Positions 6,879-14,109 of a DNA stretch of 64,000 nucleotides are shown here, piece after piece. Below the pieces are notes generated by a model. That model saw nothing but the letters and a program-made list of their open reading frames with translations. It made no database searches and was not told the DNA's origin. The stretch spans positions 1 through 64,000 of the forward strand of contig CAZVYN010000007.1 of NCBI GenBank assembly GCA_964631125.1, written 5' to 3'. Positions within the stretch are counted from its first letter, which is position 1. The number at the start of each line of letters is the position of its first letter. A program made the translations under genes and the position numbers. Origin of the DNA: CAZVYN01 sp964631125. Lineage in GTDB: Bacteria > Eisenbacteria > RBG-16-71-46 > CAIMUX01.

Positions 6879-8848
6879 AGACGCGCCGAGCGATAGCGAG
6901 GCGTGTCCTCTTTGCTCTGACTGGCCTTGGGGTTCTCGTCGGGATTCTAGGCTCCGCCCAGGCGGAGCCAGCAAGACATGAGGAGCGTGCCGTTCTGCTG
7001 AACGGCCCGCTACTGAACGGCTCACAACTGGCCGACACAATCACGTTCGAGATCACCACCGGCAACAACGTCGGCCTCGTCCTCTTCAACGACGGCTTCT
7101 TCGGCAGCAACTTCTCCGGACGAGGGCCGTCGTTCGAGTATCCACTTGGTAGCAACATCGATCACATGGTGCGCGGCGGAATCTGGATCGGCGGGATCAC
7201 CGCGAGCGGCGACACCCTCGTGTCCACGGCGACCAAGGACGGCTCCTACGGTGATCGCGCGTTGGACAGTGAGTTCTTCCCGCTCACGCCCGACATCACC
7301 GAGCTCTCGCTCCTTCCCAACAGCCGCTTCTTCTCGCCCGACGCGCGGAGCGAGCAGGATTTCCGCTGTTCCTACGCCGACACCCGTCCGCGCACCGGAG
7401 GAGAGGCGCACTCGCCGCTCGACGTGAAGGTGAACCTGGAGACGCTCCTCTTCAGCTTCGAGCCGTTCGACGCCATTGTGATCGCGAACTTCCAGATCGT
7501 GAACGTGCACCCGAGCGATCCGATCTTCGATGCCTATGTCGGCTTCTACAGTGAGCTGGCGACCGGTTACAAGGACCCGTCGCTCCCCAATCCCTTCTCC
7601 GGTTGGTTCCGTCAGAAGGACATCGCCTGGGTTGACTCGCTGCGCTTGATCAGTGAACACCACATCACGGCGCGCGACGGGCTGGCGCCCTCGTGGGCCG
7701 GCGTGCAACTGCTCGGGAGTCGCCCCACTTCGGCCGACTCGCTCACCGTCTCGTTCAACTGGTGGAACTGGAACACGCCGGAAGGTCCCGAGAACGACAT
7801 CGAGCGGTACGCGACCATGTCCAACGGTTCGGTCGACGCGACGGGCGGACCGGAGGGCCCGAACAACGATCCGGTCGAGCTGGTCTCGGTCGGTCCGTTC
7901 CCGATCCTGGAGGCGGGCGACACGATCACCGTCTCGATCGCCTTCGTCGGCGGCGAACCCGATCCGCGCACCGGACGCAGCGCCTCGCAGGACCTGGCGT
8001 TCAACGCCGGTTGGGCGAAGACGGCGTTCGACCTCAACTTCAACATTCCCGTGCCCCCCCCCTCCCCCGAGCTGCTCGTCATCCCCGAGCATGAGAAGGT
8101 GACGCTGCGCTGGAAGGACGACCCCGAGCGGTTCGTCGACCCGAAGAGTCGCACGCTCGACTTCGAAGGATACCGCGTCTACGTCGGCGAGAGTCGGCTG
8201 GAGGGCGAGTTCGTGCGGGTGCGCGAGGTCGACAAGGTCGATTCGGTCTTCTACAACACAGGCCTCGACGCGCTGGTCGACCCGGTCACGATCAACGGCG
8301 AGGAATACCGCTACAGCTTCGATCTGACCAGCCTGCGCGACGGGTTCAAGTACTGGGTCTCGGTCACCGCCTTCGACACCGGCACGCCGGAGATCCAATC
8401 GTTGGAGAGCGGCTTGGCGCAGAACCGCACCTTCGTCATCCCGGGGCCGGACGCGGCCGTAGCGGGCGAAGACTCGAAGGTGCGCGTCTTCCCCAACCCC
8501 TACCGCGGCGATGCGGCCTGGGACGGCAACCTGCGGCGCGACCGCTACCTCTGGTTCGTCAACTTGCCGCCGCGCTGTACGGTGCGGATCTATACGCTCT
8601 CGGGCGACCTGGTCGACACGATCGATTTCGATGCGGCGACCTACAACGCGACCGACATCCGCGGCATCTTCGATCCGACCGACGTGCGCAATCCCGAGAG
8701 CGACATTCCGAGACTGTCGGGCGGGATGGCCGCGTGGGATCTCGTCACGCGGAGCGATCAGGGGGTGGCGAGCGGTCTCTATCTCTTCGCAGTGGAAGAC
8801 GCCGCCACCGGCGACCGCCAAGTCGGCAAGTTCCTCATCCTGAAATGA
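6875..8848 (+). CDS. Large secreted protein with Fn3-like and C-terminal FlgD/T9SS-like domains
   Basis: This 657-residue exported protein has a signal peptide (about 1-30, ending AQA). The N-terminal half (about 50-380) is beta-rich with repeated Trp/Gly segments such as NIDHMVRGGIWIGGI and has no name I recognise. A fibronectin-III-like segment follows (about 395-520, 'HEKVTLRWKDDPERF', 'FEGYRVYVGES', 'YWVSVTAFD'), then a C-terminal module (about 535-657) with VFPNPYRGDAAWDG, VRIYTLSGDLVDTI and a final GLYLFAV...GKFLILK. That 'NPY..., IYTLSGxLV, SGxYxxxV..., G+f.iik' pattern is the FlgD_Ig / type-A sorting-domain class that closes many secreted FCB proteins. It starts inside the stop of the propeller gene. 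It is probably displayed at or secreted across the outer membrane; its ligand is unknown. Confidence 0.78.
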   Translation: MKTRRAIARRVLFALTGLGVLVGILGSAQAEPARHEERAVLLNGPLLNGSQLADTITFEITTGNNVGLVLFNDGFFGSNFSGRGPSFEYPLGSNIDHMVRGGIWIGGITASGDTLVSTATKDGSYGDRALDSEFFPLTPDITELSLLPNSRFFSPDARSEQDFRCSYADTRPRTGGEAHSPLDVKVNLETLLFSFEPFDAIVIANFQIVNVHPSDPIFDAYVGFYSELATGYKDPSLPNPFSGWFRQKDIAWVDSLRLISEHHITARDGLAPSWAGVQLLGSRPTSADSLTVSFNWWNWNTPEGPENDIERYATMSNGSVDATGGPEGPNNDPVELVSVGPFPILEAGDTITVSIAFVGGEPDPRTGRSASQDLAFNAGWAKTAFDLNFNIPVPPPSPELLVIPEHEKVTLRWKDDPERFVDPKSRTLDFEGYRVYVGESRLEGEFVRVREVDKVDSVFYNTGLDALVDPVTINGEEYRYSFDLTSLRDGFKYWVSVTAFDTGTPEIQSLESGLAQNRTFVIPGPDAAVAGEDSKVRVFPNPYRGDAAWDGNLRRDRYLWFVNLPPRCTVRIYTLSGDLVDTIDFDAATYNATDIRGIFDPTDVRNPESDIPRLSGGMAAWDLVTRSDQGVASGLYLFAVEDAATGDRQVGKFLILK

Positions 8849-8855
8849 CGTCGAA

Positions 8856-10367
8856 ATGAGCGAGATGACTTCATCGCGGAACGCAGCGAGGCGGGCGTCA
8901 CGGATCGCCGCACGGATCGCCGCACGGATGGGCGCACGGTTGGGCGCGCTCCTCACCGTGGTGTTCCTGATCTGCGGCGCCTTCGGCTGCACCGAGGAAG
9001 CGGGACCGCTCCCGGACAACCTCGCGCCGACGACCTACCTCTCGATCCAAGGGGGCGATCTCGACACGCTCGACTACCGGCAGATCGTGCACTGGTGGGG
9101 CAGCGACGCCGACGGGCGTGTGGTCGGCTATTGCCTGCATTGGGACGGTGAATGGACGCCGCCGCCCGACGCCGAGCGCTGCGAGTTCGACACATCGTGG
9201 GTCTTCACCTCGGCCACGACCGACACGTTCGTCGTCCCGACCGGCGGCGTCTTCGGGGAACGCACCTTCCAAGTGCGCGCGGTCGACGACCGGGGCGCCA
9301 TGGACCCCGTCGGCAAGTCACAGCGCTTCAAATTGCGCAACTGGGCCCCGCAGTTGCAGTGGAGCGGCGTTCTCTCGCGACCCAAGTCGAGTCTCCCCGC
9401 GGTCTCGTTCGCCTGGACCCCCATCGACCTCGATGGTCGCGAAACGGTGCGCTACTACCGCTATTGGCTCGACGGTCAGGACTCGACTCTCGCCCCGCTG
9501 CGCAGCGACACCTTGATCGCGCTCACGCCGCAGGACTTCGGCGACCGGCTGGGGGAACGTACGCTCGCGGTGCAGGCGTTCGACGAGGCGCTCGCTCCGA
9601 GCAACGTCCTCCGCCACACCTGGACCGTCGATCCGGCCCAGGGACGGTTCCTCTTGATCGACAACGTGCACAACATCAACACGCCGGGCTACGCGACGGA
9701 GGACGGCTTCTGGCGCGCGGCGCTCGACTCGATCGCACCGGGCGACTATTTCGTCTACGACGTGGAGCAGCGCGGAGATTTCCGCAGTCATCGCGAGATC
9801 GAGCCGCTCTTCTCGCTCTTCGAAGGCGTCGTCTGGTACGGCGGCATCAAGTCCGATCTCAACGACGACTCCGTCTTCCGCAACTTCCTGACCGCGGAGC
9901 GCGGACTCGGGGAGTATCTGGACGACGGCGGCCGCGTGGTCCTCTCGGGCATGAACGTGGTCGGCGACTCGGCGGGACTCTCCGTTGCCTTCGCCCGCGA
10001 ACGCCTGGGCATCCAAGATTTCTACCGCCGCCCCGCCAGCGACATCGACCTGGGCGCCGGCACGCTGCTCACCACGACCCTCCTGGGCGGTGTGGACACC
10101 TTGGAGACCGGCTCGACCTCACGCGGGGCGGAGCTGATCATCCCGACGCTCGATGCCGCGCAGTGGGTCTCCCTCCCGCCCGGCTCGCCCACGCTCCTGG
10201 GCGCCACGCCCGACCAGAGCCTCGATCCCGCGGGCGCCGTCGTCTTCCGCGCGGGTCCCAACGGGTCCCGCACGACGATCGTCCCGTTCCTCCTCAGCCG
10301 CGCCCAGCGGCGGGGGAACCATCGGGCGGTGGGCGCCGAGATCATGCGTCGCACGCTGCTGGATTGA
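8856..10367 (+). CDS. Surface lipoprotein of unknown function
   Basis: This 503-residue protein begins 7 nt after the previous stop. Its long, Arg-rich N-region holds a small tandem repeat (RIAARIAARMGARLGA, from a 12-nt unit repeated about four times). It leads into a hydrophobic segment (LLTVVFLICGAFGC) whose Cys is the likely lipid attachment site. The mature part has Ig/Fn3-like strands ('TYLSIQGGDLDTLDYRQIVHWWGSDADGRV', 'GERTFQVRAVDDRGAMDP'), then a different domain from about 260 ('RFLLIDNVHN', 'LFEGVVWYGG', 'GGRVVLSGMNVV') that resembles glutamine-amidotransferase-like or ThuA-like folds seen in FCB surface proteins. This is a weak fold-level impression with no catalytic residues identified. 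It probably sits in the same surface complex as its neighbours. Confidence 0.72.
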   Translation: MSEMTSSRNAARRASRIAARIAARMGARLGALLTVVFLICGAFGCTEEAGPLPDNLAPTTYLSIQGGDLDTLDYRQIVHWWGSDADGRVVGYCLHWDGEWTPPPDAERCEFDTSWVFTSATTDTFVVPTGGVFGERTFQVRAVDDRGAMDPVGKSQRFKLRNWAPQLQWSGVLSRPKSSLPAVSFAWTPIDLDGRETVRYYRYWLDGQDSTLAPLRSDTLIALTPQDFGDRLGERTLAVQAFDEALAPSNVLRHTWTVDPAQGRFLLIDNVHNINTPGYATEDGFWRAALDSIAPGDYFVYDVEQRGDFRSHREIEPLFSLFEGVVWYGGIKSDLNDDSVFRNFLTAERGLGEYLDDGGRVVLSGMNVVGDSAGLSVAFARERLGIQDFYRRPASDIDLGAGTLLTTTLLGGVDTLETGSTSRGAELIIPTLDAAQWVSLPPGSPTLLGATPDQSLDPAGAVVFRAGPNGSRTTIVPFLLSRAQRRGNHRAVGAEIMRRTLLD

Positions 10368-10395
10368 CCTCACGGAATCCTCACCGCCACTGCGA

Positions 10396-10425
10396 TTGAC
10401 CCCCCAATTTCTGGGCACCTATACT
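10396..10425 (+). promoter_or_regulatory. Strong sigma70-type promoter
   Basis: TTGACC at 10396-10401, an 18-bp spacer and TATACT at 10420-10425 form a near-consensus promoter in the 124-bp gap before the OB-fold secreted protein, which starts 67 nt downstream. It suggests that this gene has its own transcript beyond read-through from the surface cluster. Confidence 0.65.
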
Positions 10426-10491
10426 CTTGCCTGCCTCGCACGACCCCCAAAGGATCTCGGAACCGTTCGCCCCAGGAGGGAATCCTCGCCC

Positions 10492-12429
10492 ATGAAACTA
10501 CGGACACTCGCGCTCTTCGCCGGCGCCCTCGGCGCACTCGCCGCGCAGCCCGCCGCTGCCGATGTCACGATCTACGAGATCCAACTCGGCGTCATCCCCA
10601 ACAACACCGCCGTCCTACTCGAGGGCGTCGTCGTCACCGGCGTGGGCAAGTTCGGTTACTTCGTGCAAGAGCCGACGCCCGATCCGACCTATCAGCGTCA
10701 GTACAGCGGCATCTGGATCTTCACCAACCAGAACCATTCGGTGACGAAGGGAGACTTGGTCAACGTCTCCGGCCGCTACTACGAGTACTTCAACTTCTCC
10801 GAAGTCGACATGACCCTCGACGGCGGGAGCACGGTCAAGATCGGCGCGACCACCGTGCCGGCGCCGGTCAACGTCACCATCAGCGAGGTCAATGATACGG
10901 GCGCGTTCGCCGAGGCGTACGAGAGCGTGCTCGTCCGCGTCGACCGGCTCGACGCCACGCTCTTCTCTCGTCAGGCCGACGGCTTCAACGAGTGGTACCT
11001 CTCGACCAGCGCGACGATCGGCGTCGGCGATTCGCTCTTGGTGGACAACTACTCGGCCCAACCCGGCGAGGACTTCGAATACGACATCCCGAGCGCCGGC
11101 ACCGCTTTCTCCTTCGCGCAGGGGGTCCTCACCTACAGTTTCAGCAAGTACAAGCTCGCGCCGCGAAACTGCGACATCGACCTCGGCACGCCCTGCAAGG
11201 CGGTCCTGAAGGGCGCCTACTCCACCAGCCAGACGACGATGAACGTGCAGTTCGGCGTTCCGTTGAACGAGCCGACCGCCGAGGACATCGACAACTACGA
11301 ACTGGCCTCCGGCTTCAGCGTCCTGGGGGCGCAGCTCGACAACAGCAATCCGCGCATCGTGCACCTCACGACCGAGGCTCTGGAAAACGGCGACCCGGAG
11401 CAGGTCATCGTGAACAACGTCCAGTCGGCCGGCGGCCTGCCCGGAAATCCGAACCAGACCGCGAGCTTCCGTTCGGGGATCACGGCGATCCAGCAGATCC
11501 AATTCGTGACCAACCCGGCGGTCAATGACGTCTCGCCGCTCAATAGCGCCATCGTCACCGTCGAAGCCAAGATCACGGCGACCGACGGCAACTACTTCTA
11601 CCTGCAGGACGCCGAGGGCGGGCAGTGGGACGGGCTCTACTCGCGCGTCGCTCGCACCGGCTTGATCGCGGTGGGCGACAAGATCCAGGTCACCGGCTCG
11701 GTCACCGAGTTCAACGGTTCGACGCAGATCACCTATCGCACGGGCCATGACAACTTCGTCAACTCCGGGCCGATCGCCGGGCCGGTCGTGACGAATACGG
11801 TGACCGAGGCGCAGATCCCGTACCGGAATCCGACCAAGATCGCCGAGCGTTGGGAAAACCAGCTCGTGAAGATCAACAACTGCACCGTCGACTCGCTCGC
11901 CGGCACGGCCGGCCCGGTCTTCGGAGAGTGGCTCCTGCAGCAGGCCGGCCCCGACACGGCGGGTTGCGATCTGAACGGCATCGCGCTGGTCTCGTACCCC
12001 GGTTGCATCGGCGACATCATCGACCTGACCGGTGTCCTGCGTTACAGCTTTGGCTCATATCGCATCGCCCCGCGCACCAACGCCGACATCACGGTCGACT
12101 TCGACAATCCGGCCTGCGTCGCGGTCGATGTGTCCGACGACGTCCGCGTGCGTCCGTTCACGCTCGGACAAAACCAGCCGAACCCGTTCACCTTCACGAC
12201 CGAGATCCGCCTCGCGCTCCCCCGCGCGACCCGCGCCAAGGTCGAGATCATGGACGTCGGCGGCCGCGTCGTGCGTCGTCTCTTGGACGCCGACCTCGTG
12301 GCCGGTTCGCACACCATGCAGTGGGACGGACGGAACGACCTCGGTCACGAAGTCGGCGCGGGAACCTACTTCTACCGTCTGCGGACGGCGGAAGGTGAGA
12401 GCGCGCGGAAGATGTTGGTGGTGAGGTAA
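10492..12429 (+). CDS. Secreted OB-fold protein with C-terminal FlgD/T9SS-like sorting domain
   Basis: Start ATG 10492 has an exact AGGAGG (10474-10479) upstream and opens directly into a signal peptide (LALFAGALGALAAQPAAA), giving 645 residues; an open frame upstream is ignored. Two repeated beta-barrel regions look like OB-fold nucleic-acid-binding-type domains of secreted nucleases and related proteins. Each contains a G-D-x-V/I-x-V-x-G core (KGDLVNVSGRYYEY; VGDKIQVTGSVTEF) and ends in a Y-S-F...Y-+-L/I-A-P-R segment (about 215-230 and 520-535). The C-terminal 90 residues (VRPFTLGQNQPNPFTFTTEI; AKVEIMDVGGRVVRRL; GTYFYRLRTAEGESARKMLVV) form a clear FlgD-like/type-A sorting domain. No nuclease catalytic domain is visible, so it may bind rather than cut. 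Terminator hairpins follow the stop. Confidence 0.85.
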   Translation: MKLRTLALFAGALGALAAQPAAADVTIYEIQLGVIPNNTAVLLEGVVVTGVGKFGYFVQEPTPDPTYQRQYSGIWIFTNQNHSVTKGDLVNVSGRYYEYFNFSEVDMTLDGGSTVKIGATTVPAPVNVTISEVNDTGAFAEAYESVLVRVDRLDATLFSRQADGFNEWYLSTSATIGVGDSLLVDNYSAQPGEDFEYDIPSAGTAFSFAQGVLTYSFSKYKLAPRNCDIDLGTPCKAVLKGAYSTSQTTMNVQFGVPLNEPTAEDIDNYELASGFSVLGAQLDNSNPRIVHLTTEALENGDPEQVIVNNVQSAGGLPGNPNQTASFRSGITAIQQIQFVTNPAVNDVSPLNSAIVTVEAKITATDGNYFYLQDAEGGQWDGLYSRVARTGLIAVGDKIQVTGSVTEFNGSTQITYRTGHDNFVNSGPIAGPVVTNTVTEAQIPYRNPTKIAERWENQLVKINNCTVDSLAGTAGPVFGEWLLQQAGPDTAGCDLNGIALVSYPGCIGDIIDLTGVLRYSFGSYRIAPRTNADITVDFDNPACVAVDVSDDVRVRPFTLGQNQPNPFTFTTEIRLALPRATRAKVEIMDVGGRVVRRLLDADLVAGSHTMQWDGRNDLGHEVGAGTYFYRLRTAEGESARKMLVVR

Positions 12430-12430
12430 C

Positions 12431-12454
12431 GCGAACGATCAGCAGATCGTTCGC
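12431..12454 (+). terminator. Perfect 10-bp hairpin directly after the stop codon
   Basis: Arms 12431-12440 (GCGAACGATC) and 12445-12454 are exact reverse complements around the loop AGCA and begin 1 nt after the TAA of the OB-fold gene. No T-run follows, so it may protect the mRNA 3' end or pause polymerase rather than act alone as a terminator. Confidence 0.55.
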
Positions 12455-12487
12455 CGCCCAGCCTTGATCGACGGCCAGACTTGATCG

Positions 12488-12523
12488 AAACGGCCCTGGA
12501 ATCGCGAGATTCCGGGGCCGTTT
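12488..12523 (+). terminator. Rho-independent terminator, 16-bp stem
   Basis: Arms 12488-12503 (AAACGGCCCTGGAATC) and 12508-12523 pair over 16 positions with one G-T wobble around the loop GCGA. A T-rich stretch follows (GGCGTTTGTCGTTCTGTCG to TTTGTTTTCC). It should end transcription of the surface cluster. The whole gene-free interval 12430-12896 holds this and three other inverted repeats and no convincing reading frame. Confidence 0.72.
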
Positions 12524-12569
12524 GGCGTTTGTCGTTCTGTCGTCTTGTCGTTTGTTTTCCGCCGCGGCG

Positions 12570-12589
12570 AACTGGGTCTGGACCCAGTT
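12570..12589. repeat. 20-bp palindromic element, copy 1
   Basis: AACTGGGTC (12570-12578), a 2-nt loop TG, then GACCCAGTT (12581-12589). The same 9+2+9 element, differing at two positions, occurs inside a gene at 35155-35174. It could be a small dispersed palindromic repeat of this genome or part of the terminator region. Confidence 0.5.
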
Positions 12590-12746
12590 GGGCCACAGAT
12601 CACCTCCGCAGCTACGACGCTGACCGCGACCGCGTGAGCCGCAAGGCGCATCGATCGGAGACGACACTCGTGGTCGACTTCGCGCTGAGCATCGGCCGCA
12701 CGTCATCATGTCGTCGACTTGGCGTGGGTCTACGAACGGCAGTCGG

Positions 12747-12800
12747 CTTGTGAAAAATGGTGCAACTGTTGCCGGCAACAGTTGCACCATTTTTCACAAG
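12747..12800. repeat. Perfect 54-bp palindrome, likely bidirectional terminator
   Basis: Arms 12747-12773 and 12774-12800 are exact 27-bp reverse complements with no spacer. The inner part reads GGTGCAACTGTTGCC and its complement, flanked by A5 on the left and T5 on the right. It lies between two convergent genes, the OB-fold gene (+) and the rhomboid gene (-), where an A-run/T-run-flanked stem can terminate transcription from both sides. The length and perfection are unusual; an inverted-duplication artefact of assembly is a less likely alternative because the flanks are not mirrored. Confidence 0.75.
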
Positions 12801-12896
12801 GCTCTGCGGCGTCGCTCGAGGCTGGATAGTCGGCCGCCGACAACGGCGGCGAGCGCGAGAGCGAGAGCGAGCAGGAATCGATGCACGCACAACTCG

Positions 12897-13616
12897 CTAA
12901 TTCCGCTGATCCGGATCCCGGAAGTCCAACACCTTGAACTTGCGCTTCTGCCGCTCCCGCTTCCAACGCTGGAACGCTTTCCGGCCAGGCCATCCCTTGA
13001 TGTAGACGTAGCCGAAGACCAAGCCGCCCAAGTGGGCGACGTGGGCGATGCCGCTCCCTTGGTCGAAGACGGCGCGGAGGAATTCTAGGGCGCCGAAGAT
13101 CATGACGAAGTACTTCGCTTGGATCGGAAGGATGAAGTACAGGAGGATCGGGCGGTTGGGGAAGGTCATGCCGAAGGCGAGAAGCAAGCCGTAGACCGCG
13201 CCCGACGCGCCGATGGTCGGGTGGCTGGTGAAGAGAGTTGTACAGATACCGGCGCCGATGCCGGTGAAGAAGTAGTAGCCGATGAATCGTTTCGTCCCCC
13301 AGAGGTACTCCAGCTCCGAGCCGAACATCCAGAGGGCGAGCATGTTCAGGCCGATGTGGAAGATCCCGTCATGCAGGAACATGTAGGTGACGAGGCGCCA
13401 GACCTCGCCGTGGCGCACGAACTCCGGCACCAGGCTGAAGAGCATCTCCATGCGGCCCTGGAAGAGGTACTGGCGCAGGACCAGCTCTCCCCCGCTGCGC
13501 AAGATGAGCTGTAGCAGGAAGACGATGACGTTCCAGGCGATCAACATCCGGACCGCGTTGGAGAGCGACGCGCCGGTGAAGAAGTTGTTCGAGGTTTGCT
13601 GCGGGCGATAGCTCAT
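12897..13616 (-). CDS. Rhomboid-family intramembrane serine protease
   Basis: This 239-residue polytopic membrane protein cleaves transmembrane segments of other proteins. It has about six hydrophobic segments. The serine motif GASGAVYGL places the nucleophile at Ser138, and the partner His195 lies in AHVAHLGGL, giving the Ser-His dyad; the conserved H-x-x-x-N pair is in FHIGLNMLALWMFG (His87, Asn91), and WR near 73-74 matches the loop-1 motif. The C-terminus is a basic cytoplasmic tail (KAFQRWKRERQKRKFKVLDF). It lies 4 nt after the bactofilin gene and is probably the last gene of the ptsN-to-rhomboid run, ending in front of the large palindrome. Substrates are unknown. Confidence 0.92.
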   Translation of the reverse strand: MSYRPQQTSNNFFTGASLSNAVRMLIAWNVIVFLLQLILRSGGELVLRQYLFQGRMEMLFSLVPEFVRHGEVWRLVTYMFLHDGIFHIGLNMLALWMFGSELEYLWGTKRFIGYYFFTGIGAGICTTLFTSHPTIGASGAVYGLLLAFGMTFPNRPILLYFILPIQAKYFVMIFGALEFLRAVFDQGSGIAHVAHLGGLVFGYVYIKGWPGRKAFQRWKRERQKRKFKVLDFRDPDQRN

Positions 13617-13620
13617 CGGA

Positions 13621-14049
13621 TCACCGGCGCGTTTCGCGCAGGACGTACGCCTCGCCCATGTAGCACTTGCCCAGGAAGGCCGCTCCGTCTTCGATCCGAA
13701 AGCTCATCGCGTAGACATCTCCTTCGAGTCGCGAGCCCGGGAGCAGTTCGACCGCCCCGCGCACGCGCACGTCGCCGCGCACCACGCCGGCGATGGCCGC
13801 GGATTGCGCCCGGACATCGGCCATCACTTCGGCCGTCGGTCCCACCCAGACCGCCCCACCCACGTCCAGGCTCCCCTCCAGACGCCCCTCGATCCGCAAG
13901 CCGCCGGGGACGCGCAGGTCCCCTTCGACCCGCGTGCCTTCCAACACGATCGTGTCGACGCCCGCGTCGTGGCGCTCGGCGGCGGCGGCGGCAGCAGCAG
14001 CGGCGGCGGATGGGCCTGTGCTCGTGGTCCGGCGATCCTTGCCAAACAT
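13621..14049 (-). CDS. Bactofilin-family cytoskeletal protein
   Basis: This 142-residue protein has a central bactofilin (DUF583) domain, a right-handed beta-helix made of short repeats: IVLEGTRVEGDLRVPGGLRI, EGRLEGSLDVGGAVWVG, AIAGVVRGDVRVRGAVELLP, SRLEGDVYAMSFRIEDGA. Bactofilins polymerise without nucleotide and scaffold cell-shape or envelope enzymes. The N-terminal tail has a run of 10 Ala (about 15-25) encoded by GCG/GCA repeats, a possible slippage site. The start ATG 14049 gives MFGKD, a common bactofilin beginning. The rhomboid gene follows 4 nt later, and a SpoIIE phosphatase lies upstream. Confidence 0.88.
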   Translation of the reverse strand: MFGKDRRTTSTGPSAAAAAAAAAAERHDAGVDTIVLEGTRVEGDLRVPGGLRIEGRLEGSLDVGGAVWVGPTAEVMADVRAQSAAIAGVVRGDVRVRGAVELLPGSRLEGDVYAMSFRIEDGAAFLGKCYMGEAYVLRETRR

Positions 14050-14109
14050 CTTGGGAACTCCTACGGCTGTGGCGCGCCTGGGGACACCGGTCGGTTCGGT
14101 CGGGGCATC

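Noticed and set aside
12747..12800. Insertion-sequence terminal repeats or IS scar
   Set aside because: There is no transposase gene and no direct target duplication around the palindrome; a terminator reading fits the convergent genes better.
12430..12896. Small genes between the OB-fold gene and rhomboid
   Set aside because: Frames there are short and consist of inverted-repeat reading (for example the same peptide read from both strands of the palindrome).
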